DNA from: Pseudomaricurvus sp033283335
Lineage (GTDB): Bacteria; Pseudomonadota; Gammaproteobacteria; Pseudomonadales; Cellvibrionaceae
Assembly: GCA_033283335.1 (NCBI GenBank)
Contig: JAWMQP010000004.1
Span: 124,001 to 188,000, forward strand
Length of the DNA stretch: 64,000 nucleotides
Direction of reading: 5' to 3'
The position numbers and the translations under genes were made by a program. Positions 24,142 to 32,821 of this stretch are shown here, in pieces (the stretch's first letter is position 1; every line of letters begins with the position of its first letter). Below the pieces are notes generated by a model. It was given only the letters and a program-made list of their open reading frames with translations. It had not been told where the DNA came from and did not search any database.

Positions 24142-26613
24142 TTAGAAAGTCACCCGGACACCGGCCATTAAACGGCGACCGTAGCGCTCAACCTGATTGG
24201 GCGTGGCCTCAGAGCCAACATAGCGGCTATCAACAGCGTCCGTCAGGTTATTGGCATTCAGGTACAGGGACACATTGGTATCACCCACCAGGCTTTCAGG
24301 CAAGCTGTAACGCATAGACAAGTCCAGACGTTCCTGTTCGTCCCAGTATTCGGCGTCGTTGCCTTCCGCGGTAGTCAAGAACGAATCCCGATACTGATAA
24401 TTCAGGCGCAGCGAAAAGGCTTCATTCTCGTAAAACAGCGAGGCATTATAGGTCAGGTCCGAGGTGCCAGGCAGTGACAGGGTGGCACCTTGCAAGGTGG
24501 TAAACTCACTGTCGACGGCGGCGATGTTGCCGCTGATACCAAAGCCATGCAGACTGTTGTCAAAAAAGTCTTCGGCGTGGGCAATCAGGTTCAGCTCAAC
24601 CCCTTTCAGTTCACCGTCTTTACCATTAAACACTTCAGTCAGGGTATAACCTTCAAAGTTCCCATACTCTGGATCGCTTGCGTCAACGGTACGACCTTCG
24701 CTGTAGATCACATTGTCGATATCCCGGTAGAAGGCACCGGCTGAGAACAAGCTGCTGTCACCGATGTACCATTCGTAGGACAGATCCAGGCCCCAGGTCT
24801 TCTCTTCATCCAGGTCCGGGTTTCCCTCGCTGATCGAACGGCGAATCGCCAGGATATTGGGTTCTGGGTGTAACTCGGTGTAGGTGGGGCGGCTGATACC
24901 CGTGGTCACCGAGGCGCGCAGTTTTTGCTCTTCGGTTAAATTGTAATTCCAGTGAATGCTTGGCAACACATTGGTATAACTGCGGCCTGCCTTGCTGCCC
25001 TCAGCTTGCACTTCAAATTCAGTGTGCTCAACCCGGGCACCATAGACCAGGCTACCCCAGCCAAAGTGACTAGTGGTCATGGCATAGGCGGAGGTGATGT
25101 CCTCATCAATGTCACTGGTCACCCAATCCGGAGCAGGGTAGGTGCCGGACGCTTTCCAGGCTGCCAGCAAGCCGGCATTATCGTAATATGTGCCGCCGAC
25201 ACCATGGTCGAAGTCTGAGTCCCAGGCTTTGCCGGTGTTAAAGCTATTGACGTCGATACCGCTCAGATAGACAAAGCCATTGGAAGACTTGAATTCCGAC
25301 TCGCGATCATCGTATTGAAAACCCACTTGAACGGTATTTTCCACACCGAACAATGATACCTCTCGCGTGGCATCCAGCTTGTATTTGGTGGACTCGTTAA
25401 CCAGCAGACTGTCAATGGGAAGCGCAATATCAGCGGCGAAGGACACATCGGACAAGTCACCATTCAATTCCAGCGCCGGGTCTTCCAGATCACTGACGTC
25501 ATAACTTGCACCGTAAATGACACCACCGGCACTACGGATAATGGGGATGCCCACATAGTTTTCCGTTTCCGCCAGATTGATGCGGGTTTCCACCAACCAA
25601 TCGGCCACTTCAAAATCAGCACCGAGCGTGTGTGACTCGGTGGAGTTACCATAGTTACCATCCTGCAACATGCGATCAATCACCACCACAGGTACAGAAC
25701 CTTGATCACCGGGCGCGGGTGTTCCGGCAGCGGTTAAATCAAAGATGTACTGATTGCGCAGTTCATGGTCGGTGAATTCATTGTATTGGCTGGCAGCAAA
25801 GATACGAGTCATGCCATCGTCAAAGCGGTACTCCAGCCGACCACCGTAGGCCTCATCTTCACGTTCAACCAGGTAGCTGCGGAAATCCAGCTCGTGAGCA
25901 ATCCGTTGACCGGAGGCTGCGTCAAGCTCCAGGTCCATTTCGCGGTTGTCGGTGACCTGCTCGCGGCTGTTGTGGGAGTAATAACCCAGCACCCCCCAGT
26001 TATTGTTAGACCAGCTCAAGCGAGCACTCTGATGTTCAATTTCTCCACCACCCAGCTTCTGCTCTCCCATGCCCATGTCCAGAGAAGTGGCAAAACCTTC
26101 CTGGCTGAAGGGATCAAAGGTTTCAATATCAATGTAACCGGACACCGCTTCGCCGGGCATGTTGGGCATGATCGCCTTATTGGCGGTAATCTTGCGGGTG
26201 ATCACCGACGGGAAGCTATCAAAGCGAGGAGTGCGACCGTTTTCCGCACCGGGCAATTGCAGGCCGTTAAAAGACAGTGCGGTATAGCGGGAGGGGGCAC
26301 CGCGGAAGTTGACGTAACGGGCCTGGCCCTGGTCGCGCTCGACCGCCAGTGCCGGTACCCGCGCCAGGGATTCCGCCAGGCTCTGGTCCGGGAAACGGCC
26401 GATGGTATCGGCGGAAATCACATCAACAAAGTTATCCGCCTCGCGCTTAGCCATGATGGCGGCTTTTTGGCTGTCGCGAATAGGGGTGGCGGTCACCACC
26501 ACCTCTTCAAACATTTCGGCCTTATCGGTTGGTGCTTCGGCCGCGATACCAGCGGTCGAGCCCAGGGAAAGTGCAATGGCCAGCGCCAATTGCTGCTGTT
26601 TAAACACAACCAT
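24142..26613 (-). CDS. TonB-dependent outer-membrane receptor (Xanthomonas/Caulobacter-type)
   Basis: 823 residues. Signal peptide 1-25, TonB box EEVVVTATP (36-44), plug with VDVISADTIGRFPDQSLAESLARVPALAVERDQGQARYVNFRGAPSRYT, and the conserved FPSVITRKITANKAIMPNMPGEAVSGYIDIETFDPF. The C-terminus is RRLMAGVRVTF with terminal Phe. This is the TonB-Xanth-Caul type, often used for sugars and other organic substrates rather than siderophores. AAGGA lies 7 bases before the ATG. It is operonic with the downstream phosphatase lipoprotein. The intergenic region upstream contains Pho half-sites, so a phosphorylated substrate is a reasonable inference. Confidence 0.94.
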   Translation of the reverse strand: MVVFKQQQLALAIALSLGSTAGIAAEAPTDKAEMFEEVVVTATPIRDSQKAAIMAKREADNFVDVISADTIGRFPDQSLAESLARVPALAVERDQGQARYVNFRGAPSRYTALSFNGLQLPGAENGRTPRFDSFPSVITRKITANKAIMPNMPGEAVSGYIDIETFDPFSQEGFATSLDMGMGEQKLGGGEIEHQSARLSWSNNNWGVLGYYSHNSREQVTDNREMDLELDAASGQRIAHELDFRSYLVEREDEAYGGRLEYRFDDGMTRIFAASQYNEFTDHELRNQYIFDLTAAGTPAPGDQGSVPVVVIDRMLQDGNYGNSTESHTLGADFEVADWLVETRINLAETENYVGIPIIRSAGGVIYGASYDVSDLEDPALELNGDLSDVSFAADIALPIDSLLVNESTKYKLDATREVSLFGVENTVQVGFQYDDRESEFKSSNGFVYLSGIDVNSFNTGKAWDSDFDHGVGGTYYDNAGLLAAWKASGTYPAPDWVTSDIDEDITSAYAMTTSHFGWGSLVYGARVEHTEFEVQAEGSKAGRSYTNVLPSIHWNYNLTEEQKLRASVTTGISRPTYTELHPEPNILAIRRSISEGNPDLDEEKTWGLDLSYEWYIGDSSLFSAGAFYRDIDNVIYSEGRTVDASDPEYGNFEGYTLTEVFNGKDGELKGVELNLIAHAEDFFDNSLHGFGISGNIAAVDSEFTTLQGATLSLPGTSDLTYNASLFYENEAFSLRLNYQYRDSFLTTAEGNDAEYWDEQERLDLSMRYSLPESLVGDTNVSLYLNANNLTDAVDSRYVGSEATPNQVERYGRRLMAGVRVTF

Positions 26614-26688
26614 GATTGAGTCCTTTTAGAAAAGAAATGTATTTCCATGAGGTGAACTATGTCTGGTTGTGGATGTTGCAAAAGCCAT

Positions 26689-26717
26689 GTGTCAGTTCTG
26701 TGACTGCCAGATGACAA
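26689..26717 (-). promoter_or_regulatory. Pho-box-like site upstream of the TonB receptor-phosphatase operon
   Basis: On the minus strand three 7-base half-sites, TTGTCAT (26717-26711), CAGTCAC (26706-26700) and CTGACAC (26695-26689), are separated by exactly 4 bases each. Against CTGTCAT they match 6/7, 5/7 and 5/7. Ten bases further is CAACAT (26678-26673), a weak -10. The spacing is that of the pstS promoter in this window. Confidence 0.65.
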
Positions 26718-26734
26718 AACGAATATAGATATCT

Positions 26735-27943
26735 CTAAATCACTAACTTTATGTTTTTATTGGGTTTTGTATCTTGATTCCGGGATTGGGTGAACGTAAT
26801 TTTGGGAGCAGCAAGCGCCAGGCGATAGCGGCTGCGACCACTTTTCAGGTCCCGCTCGGTTTCAAACAGGTAGTTCCCGGCCAGTGTTTCACCGAGGCTG
26901 GCCAGCAGCTCGTCTTTGATTTTGTTGCGATTCTGATCGAGAGTTTTGGCCCGCAAACCGTGTTGCTGCAAATCGTTGATCGCCTTGCCATGGCCACTGA
27001 AATCGGCCATCAATTCCATCAGTTCATCGGCGGCAAGCAGATCGGGGCGATTCACCGCCGGATTGATGTACCAGCCCTCATCCCTGTCGCTGGCTCGCAA
27101 GCGCGCGTACCAGAGGTAATAAAAGTAGGGGGTTTTGGACAGCTTGATCGCCATCCCATGGGCATACACCAACCCCTCGTGGGGTTTAAACAACAGGCCT
27201 TGATCACTCAGGGCAATGGCCTGGGCAGCAGCAATATCTCCCTGGCTGTGACTCAGTCCCAGCAGAAACCACTCCACCTGACTGTCGTCCAGTTGCCGCA
27301 ATTCCGGTCGAGCTACCAGGTTGAGCGCCGTTTTCAGATCTATCTGATGCTCGTCCACCAGGCGGGACAACAAAATCTGTTGCTGGGAATTAAACCCATC
27401 CACCAATAAACTGGATTCACAGGCACCAAACCAGCGCTCCCCCTGTTGCAGCAGCGCCTTTAACCAGCTGGCCCGTTTCGGTCGCAGTGTTTGCGGCATC
27501 AGTCCCAACAACAGCACCAACACACCGGCACTGAGTGCCACCGATAAAATCAGGCGCGGCCAGTGAATTCGGCAGCTCACCTCAAACACGGAAGGGTAAA
27601 CCTGGCCACCCAACTGCCAGTTCACACTCAATTGATTAAGCCGCGGCCAGAACCCAACAAGGTCGCTGTCTGACAAGCTGACCGAACAGACGGGACTGCC
27701 TGAGGACCATTGCAGATCTTCATTAATGCGTTGCAAAAACAGGGTTTGTGGCTGTTGATCGCGGTAGACATCACTCAACACCTCGCTGATACGCTGCGGT
27801 AATTGTGTTTTTACAGCCGCCATGACCTGCTGTACATTCCAGCTGCTTTGCATCACCAATCCCAGCGGTAACAGCAGCAGCGATACCAGCACCCACATAC
27901 CCAATCGACGATAACCACTCTCACACAGATCCAGCCAGGTCAC
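26735..27943 (-). CDS. Two-TM protein with cytoplasmic winged-helix-like C-terminal region, unassigned
   Basis: 402 residues; I cannot name the family. Visible: TM1 at about 14-34, a periplasmic region of about 95 residues with two Cys (PVCSVSL, EVSCRIHW), TM2 at about 131-153, then 240 cytoplasmic residues. The last 120 contain MAIKLSKTPYFYYLWYARLR, then LDQNRNKIKDELL, and end GRSRYRLAL before a basic tail. That order (linker, recognition-helix-like stretch, YRL hairpin) resembles the output domain of OmpR/ToxR-like regulators, but this is inference. It overlaps the upstream PhnD-like gene by 4 bases, so the two are probably made together. It ends 18 bases before the Pho-box-like site of the TonB receptor operon. 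Confidence 0.6.
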   Translation of the reverse strand: MTWLDLCESGYRRLGMWVLVSLLLLPLGLVMQSSWNVQQVMAAVKTQLPQRISEVLSDVYRDQQPQTLFLQRINEDLQWSSGSPVCSVSLSDSDLVGFWPRLNQLSVNWQLGGQVYPSVFEVSCRIHWPRLILSVALSAGVLVLLLGLMPQTLRPKRASWLKALLQQGERWFGACESSLLVDGFNSQQQILLSRLVDEHQIDLKTALNLVARPELRQLDDSQVEWFLLGLSHSQGDIAAAQAIALSDQGLLFKPHEGLVYAHGMAIKLSKTPYFYYLWYARLRASDRDEGWYINPAVNRPDLLAADELMELMADFSGHGKAINDLQQHGLRAKTLDQNRNKIKDELLASLGETLAGNYLFETERDLKSGRSRYRLALAAPKITFTQSRNQDTKPNKNIKLVI

Positions 27944-28821
27944 GGGCAGCCTCCATCAGCGGCCATGGGCATACCCTGGGACTGATTCAGGCCGGGGGTG
28001 CTTTCTCGCAATGCAACCTGCAGGACACAGTCGATGGCTGGGGGACGATTCACTCGCGCGTACCAGTTGCCCATCGTTGACGCATCATCAATCAGTGTCG
28101 AATAGAGTTGACGCTCACCCGCTTTGTCCCACAGCCACTCACCGTCGCTGATCAAGTCCACTTCACCACGCCAAAAGGCATCTTCCAACAGGTGATAGCT
28201 GGCGTAGTAGACGATATGCAAACTCGACACATCCACCCCGAGCTCTTTGAGCTGGTTGAGGGGCAACAGAAAGTGGGAGTTACTTTCCATGTCCTCCAGC
28301 AGGCCCACTTTGCGGGCCAGAAAATACTCGGGAGTCAGTTGCGGTGCTTCGCTCTGACTGAACCACAACACCCGGTAATCGGGCAGGGTCAGCAAGGGCT
28401 CGTAATACTGGTCAAAGTTGGGGACCAGGCTTTGCACCCGTCGATCTCGATTCCAGAACAGGTCATAGCGCTCTTCGACAATGTCCCGGGCCGAAAGCTT
28501 GCCGCGTTGCTGCCAGAGGGTTTCCACAGTGCCATAGAAACTCGACATCACATCGGACCGACACAGGCGTTGAGACAGCGGCTCCGAGCCGGCGTGGTGG
28601 ATGGTCTGGATGTGAAAGCGGGGCAGGCTGGGGTCCGTAGCCAATGTGCGGCATTCGAACGAGCGATTGTCGTGCAGAATCAACGGCCGCTGCCGCTCTG
28701 TGGCCAGGCTCCACAACAACCACAGACACAACAGCACGGACACTGCGATCCAGCCTGGACGCAACCATCGGGATTGCCAGATCAGCAATACTGGGGATGA
28801 AATGTATTGAGTTACAGGCAT
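27940..28821 (-). CDS. Membrane-anchored periplasmic binding-like protein (PhnD-like fold)
   Basis: 293 residues from ATG 28821; a TTG at 28863 would add 14. One TM anchor (about 24-43) is followed by a periplasmic domain. The stretch FLARKVGLLEDMESNSHFLLPLNQLKELGVDVSSLHIVYYASYHLLEDAFWRGEVDLISDG has the order seen in PhnD/PstS-like phosphonate-type binding proteins: a lobe-2 entry strand, an S-x-S ligand loop, and a closing GEVD-x-I-S-DG. It lacks a cleavable signal and ABC partners, so a sensor role seems likelier than transport. It is first of a two-gene unit with the overlapping membrane protein. Confidence 0.6.
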   Translation of the reverse strand: MPVTQYISSPVLLIWQSRWLRPGWIAVSVLLCLWLLWSLATERQRPLILHDNRSFECRTLATDPSLPRFHIQTIHHAGSEPLSQRLCRSDVMSSFYGTVETLWQQRGKLSARDIVEERYDLFWNRDRRVQSLVPNFDQYYEPLLTLPDYRVLWFSQSEAPQLTPEYFLARKVGLLEDMESNSHFLLPLNQLKELGVDVSSLHIVYYASYHLLEDAFWRGEVDLISDGEWLWDKAGERQLYSTLIDDASTMGNWYARVNRPPAIDCVLQVALRESTPGLNQSQGMPMAADGGCP

Positions 28822-28902
28822 GCAAATTCGATTCAGACATAGTCGAACTTGCCTTTGTAACAAAACAACTTAACAGTTTTATTACATGAAGATTTGGACG
28901 AA

Positions 28903-28936
28903 CCCTGGCGCCTGACTCTCAGCTCAGGCGCCAGGG
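28903..28936 (-). terminator. Hairpin after glmS
   Basis: A 13-bp perfect stem CCCTGGCGCCTGA / TCAGGCGCCAGGG with an 8-base loop, 20 bases beyond the glmS stop. The transcript continues with only short U stretches, so termination efficiency is uncertain. Confidence 0.65.
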
Positions 28937-28956
28937 TAGATTCAGGTACAGAGGGG

Positions 28957-30783
28957 TTATTCCACCGTCACAGATTTCGCCAGATTGCGCGGCTGATCCA
29001 CATCGGTGCCCTTCAACACCGCTACGTGGTAAGACAGCAGTTGCAGCGGCAAAGTGTAGATAATGGGCGCAATGCTCAAAGGTACGTGGGGCAAACTCAG
29101 GACCGTAACATTGTCGTCGTTCTGGAACCCGGATTTGGCGTCAGCGACGACAAACAGCTTGCCGCCGCGGGCCTGCACTTCCTCCAGGTTGGATTTGAGC
29201 TTTTCCAGCAGCTCATCGTTGGGGGCCACCGCCACCACGGGCATATCGCTGTCTACCAGAGCCAGGGGACCGTGCTTCAATTCACCAGCCGGGTAAGCCT
29301 CGGCGTGAATGTAGGAGATCTCTTTCAGTTTCAGCGCCCCTTCCTTGGCAACGGGATACTGCACCCCACGTCCCAGAAACAGGGAGTGGTGTTTATCGGC
29401 AAAGGCCTCGCTGATGGCCTGAATCTCGGCGTCGAGATCCAGGGTCTGCTGACACAACTCCGGCAAGCGGTGCAGGCCCGCCACCAGTTCCGCCTCTTTT
29501 TCGTCGCTCAAACCATTGCGACGTCCGAGGGCAATTACCAACAGCTGCAACGCCACCAGTTGGGTGGTAAACGCCTTGGTAGAAGCCACGCCGATTTCCG
29601 GACCCGCCAAGGTCATCAGGCGCAGGTCAGATTCCCGCACCAGGGAGCTGTTGGCCACATTACACACCGTCAAACTGGCTAGGTAACCGGATTGTTTGGC
29701 ATCGCGCAGTGCCGCCAGGGTATCGGCGGTTTCACCGGACTGGGAGATAGTGACAAACAGCGTATTCGGACGCACCACCGTTTTGCGATAGCGGAACTCA
29801 CTGGCCACTTCCACCGCGCAGGGAATACCAGCCCAGTCCTCAAACCAGTATTTGGCAATCAGACCGGCGTGAAAACTGGTGCCACAAGCAATAATCTGCA
29901 CCGCTTCAACCTGATCAAAAATGACCTTGGCCTCGGTCCCAAACGCTTCTTCCAGCACTGCGGTTTTACCCACCCGACCCTGCAGGGTATTTTCCAGCAC
30001 CCGCGTCTGCTCATGGATTTCCTTGAGCATATAGTGACGGTATTCACCCTTGTCCGCTGACTCTTCGGCATCGGTCAGCTGAACAACCTCGCGCTCCACC
30101 AGCGCGCCGTCAACGTCAAAAATTTCGATGCTGGAACCGCTGACCTCAGCCAGATCGCCCTCGTCGAGGAAAATAAATCGGTCGGTCACCTGGCGCAGTG
30201 CCAACTGGTCGGAAGCGATAAAGTTTTCCTCAATACCCACACCCACCACCAGCGGGCTGCCACTGCGGGCACAGACGATGGTATCGGGATTCTTGGTGGA
30301 AATTACGCCGAGGGCATAGGCGCCATCAAAGGCCTTAATGGCCTCACGCACCGCTTCGCGCAGGCTGCCAGACTGTTCAAACAGGCTGTGGATAAGATGG
30401 GCAACCACCTCGGTATCGGTCTCTGACAGAAACTCGTAGCCGCGGCCCTTCAACTGTTCCCGCAGTTCCGCATGGTTTTCGATAATGCCGTTGTGCACCA
30501 CCGCAATGTGATCCGAATGATGGGGATGGGCATTGAGTTCAGAGGGTTTGCCGTGCGTGGCCCAGCGGGTGTGGGCAATGCCTACGCCGCCATGAACCGG
30601 GTCGGCTATACACTTGGCTTCCAAACCGGCCACTTTGCCCAGCGCCTTGCGTGACACCAACTGGCCCTGATCAATGACGGCCAAACCGGCCGAATCATAA
30701 CCGCGGTATTCCAACCGCTTTAAGCCTTCCACCAGAATTTTGGTGACATTGCGTTGCGCGACCGCGCCGACAATTCCGCACAT
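28957..30783 (-). CDS. glmS: Glutamine-fructose-6-phosphate aminotransferase (isomerizing) GlmS
   Basis: 608 residues (E. coli 609). The N-terminal Ntn amidotransferase domain starts MCGIVGA with catalytic Cys2 and has HTRWATHGKPSELNAHPH. Two SIS domains (about 280-600) follow, with CGTSFHAG, ISQSGETADTLAALR, EIGVASTKAFTTQ and the C-terminal DQPRNLAKSVTVE. It makes glucosamine-6-phosphate, the first step to UDP-GlcNAc for peptidoglycan and LPS. It follows glmU by 71 bases, as in many gammaproteobacteria, so both ends of the pathway are transcribed together. Confidence 0.98.
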   Translation of the reverse strand: MCGIVGAVAQRNVTKILVEGLKRLEYRGYDSAGLAVIDQGQLVSRKALGKVAGLEAKCIADPVHGGVGIAHTRWATHGKPSELNAHPHHSDHIAVVHNGIIENHAELREQLKGRGYEFLSETDTEVVAHLIHSLFEQSGSLREAVREAIKAFDGAYALGVISTKNPDTIVCARSGSPLVVGVGIEENFIASDQLALRQVTDRFIFLDEGDLAEVSGSSIEIFDVDGALVEREVVQLTDAEESADKGEYRHYMLKEIHEQTRVLENTLQGRVGKTAVLEEAFGTEAKVIFDQVEAVQIIACGTSFHAGLIAKYWFEDWAGIPCAVEVASEFRYRKTVVRPNTLFVTISQSGETADTLAALRDAKQSGYLASLTVCNVANSSLVRESDLRLMTLAGPEIGVASTKAFTTQLVALQLLVIALGRRNGLSDEKEAELVAGLHRLPELCQQTLDLDAEIQAISEAFADKHHSLFLGRGVQYPVAKEGALKLKEISYIHAEAYPAGELKHGPLALVDSDMPVVAVAPNDELLEKLKSNLEEVQARGGKLFVVADAKSGFQNDDNVTVLSLPHVPLSIAPIIYTLPLQLLSYHVAVLKGTDVDQPRNLAKSVTVE

Positions 30784-30854
30784 ATTTCAATACCTACTCA
30801 GGACCTACACAGGTTAACAGCCAGAGACTTTAGCCCATTCGCAAAAAAAAAATT

Positions 30855-32216
30855 CTATGACTTTTTAGTGGGACGTTGCCATCCCTGGATGTTGCGTTGT
30901 TTTGCACGGGAAACCGCCAGCTGCTCATCCGGAACATCCGAGGTCACGGTCGAACCCGCGCCCACAGTAGCGCCACGCCCAACGGACACTGGCGCCACCA
31001 GACTGGAATTGGAACCGATAAAGGCACCGTCGCCAATCTCGGTTTTGAATTTGTTGACGCCATCGTAATTGCAGGTGATGGTGCCTGCCCCCACATTGAC
31101 GCCATCGCCAATCACAGCATCGCCGATATAGGTCAGGTGGTTGACCTTGCTGCCCACCCCGATGCGGGCTTTTTTGGTTTCGACGAAATTACCGATTTTG
31201 GCCCCTTGCGCCAGCTCCGTACCAGGACGCACACGGGCAAAAGGTCCGATGTCACAGCCGGGGCCAATCACCGCTTCATCAATCAGGCTGTTGGCTTTGA
31301 TATCCGTATTGTCCGCTACGGAACAGTTGCGCAGCACACAATTGGGCCCAACCGTGACGTTATTGCCCAGCACCACTTCGCCTTCGAAGACACAGTTGAT
31401 GTCGATCTGTACATCATGGCCTACCGTCAGCGAGCCACGCACATCGAAACGGGCCGGATCGGCCAAAGATACTCCAGCGACCATCAGGGCCTCGGCCTGC
31501 TGTTGCTGAAAATGACGTTCCAACATCGCCTGTTGTTGACGATCGTTGATACCCAGCACTTCGTATTCATCGGCCGGGTGTTCGGTAACAATGATTTTGC
31601 CTTCCCGCTGGGCCATGGCAATGATATCGGTGAGGTAGTATTCCCCCTGGGCATTGTCATTGCTCAAGGTCGGTAACCAGCGCATCAGATCGTCGGCTTT
31701 AACCGCCATCACGCCGGTGTTGCCTTCACGGATTTCCAACTGCTCCTTGTTGGCATCCTTTTGTTCGACAATGGCAATAACCCGGCCCTGTTCATCGCGC
31801 ACAATGCGTCCATAGCCCTGGGGATTACTCAATTCCACGGTCAACAAACCGAGGCTGTCAGCCGTCACCGCGGCCGCCAGGCGCTGCAGGGTAGCGGTTT
31901 GAATCAGCGGCACATCGCCGTACAAAATCAACACGGTGGCGCCGGCGCGCAGATGGGGCAGGGCCTGTAACACAGCATGGCCGGTGCCAAGTTGTTGTTC
32001 CTGCTGCACAAAGGTGACATCGTCGGCCTGAAACCTGGCTTCCACCAACTCGCAGCCATGACCGGTCACCAGATTCAGCTGTGATTGTCCCAGCGCCCGC
32101 GCAGCACCGAGTACATGGGCCAGCATGGGTCGACCGGCGATGGGGTGAAGAACTTTCGGAAGGGACGACTTCATGCGGGTGCCTTTACCCGCTGCCAGAA
32201 CCACAATATCTAACAT
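30855..32216 (-). CDS. glmU: Bifunctional GlmU (GlcN-1-P acetyltransferase / GlcNAc-1-P uridylyltransferase)
   Basis: 453 residues, near the E. coli length (456). The N-terminal uridylyltransferase starts LDIVVLAAGKGTRMKSSLPKVLHPIAGRPM (nucleotide-binding loop) and includes ILYGDVPLI. From about 250 the left-handed beta-helix hexapeptide repeats run to VSVGRGATVGAGSTVTSDVP, with the acetyltransferase region FVETKKARIGVGSKVNHLTYIGDA. It makes UDP-GlcNAc in the cytoplasm. It lies between the atp operon terminator and glmS. Confidence 0.98.
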   Translation of the reverse strand: MLDIVVLAAGKGTRMKSSLPKVLHPIAGRPMLAHVLGAARALGQSQLNLVTGHGCELVEARFQADDVTFVQQEQQLGTGHAVLQALPHLRAGATVLILYGDVPLIQTATLQRLAAAVTADSLGLLTVELSNPQGYGRIVRDEQGRVIAIVEQKDANKEQLEIREGNTGVMAVKADDLMRWLPTLSNDNAQGEYYLTDIIAMAQREGKIIVTEHPADEYEVLGINDRQQQAMLERHFQQQQAEALMVAGVSLADPARFDVRGSLTVGHDVQIDINCVFEGEVVLGNNVTVGPNCVLRNCSVADNTDIKANSLIDEAVIGPGCDIGPFARVRPGTELAQGAKIGNFVETKKARIGVGSKVNHLTYIGDAVIGDGVNVGAGTITCNYDGVNKFKTEIGDGAFIGSNSSLVAPVSVGRGATVGAGSTVTSDVPDEQLAVSRAKQRNIQGWQRPTKKS

Positions 32217-32261
32217 GTTGCTACCTTTACCGAGGGTGATAGTCTGGATTAAGGATCATAA

Positions 32262-32290
32262 AAAAAGGGTAGCTTAATGCTACCCTTTTT
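32262..32290. terminator. Terminator of the atp operon
   Basis: A 12-bp stem AAAAAGGGTAGC / GCTACCCTTTTT with a 5-base loop. It lies 30 bases after the atpC stop, and the minus-strand transcript ends in a U-run. Confidence 0.9.
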
Positions 32291-32319
32291 GCGTCGCTGG
32301 CACTCACAAGCGGATAAAC

Positions 32320-32745
32320 TTATTTGTTCATCTTTTTGCGCATTGCCTGGATTGAGCGCAGCTGCGCAGCAGCTTCCGCCAATTGCGTCGCAGCGCGGCT
32401 GTAATCAAACTCGCCGTGCTGGTTATTCAAAGCCTGTTCGGCTTCGCGCTTGGCTTCCAACGCTGCAGCTTCATCCATATCGCCGGCACGTAACACTCTA
32501 TCCGCCAAAACCGTAATCTGGTAGGGCTGTACCTCCAGAAAACCGCCGGAGGTGTGCACAACCTCTTCCTCACCATTCTGCTTGATGACGCGAATGGGGC
32601 CGGGTTTGAGACCGGTCAGCAACGGGGCGTGGCCGTAGGCAACACCTACATCACCTTCAGAACCCGGTGCGACGATCATCTCTACCAGTCCGGAAAAGAT
32701 CTCTTCCTGTGCGCTAACGATGTCACAGTGGACAGTCATAGCCAT
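32320..32745 (-). CDS. atpC: F1 ATP synthase subunit epsilon
   Basis: 141 residues. The N-terminal beta-sandwich has VHCDIVSAQEEIFSGLVEMIVAPGSEGDVGVAYGHAPLLTGLKPG, and the C-terminal two-helix hairpin contains DEAAALEAKREAEQALNN. It connects gamma to the c-ring and can inhibit ATP hydrolysis. It is the last gene of the atp operon, 76 bases after atpD, and is followed by the terminator. An internal Met at residue 3 is an alternative start. Confidence 0.97.
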   Translation of the reverse strand: MAMTVHCDIVSAQEEIFSGLVEMIVAPGSEGDVGVAYGHAPLLTGLKPGPIRVIKQNGEEEVVHTSGGFLEVQPYQITVLADRVLRAGDMDEAAALEAKREAEQALNNQHGEFDYSRAATQLAEAAAQLRSIQAMRKKMNK

Positions 32746-32821
32746 AGTTCTCGCCTCTTTACTGGCAGTGTAGCGGACATTCCGTTAAATAGGGTGCCCA
32801 ACCACACTGCCGGGTATCGCC

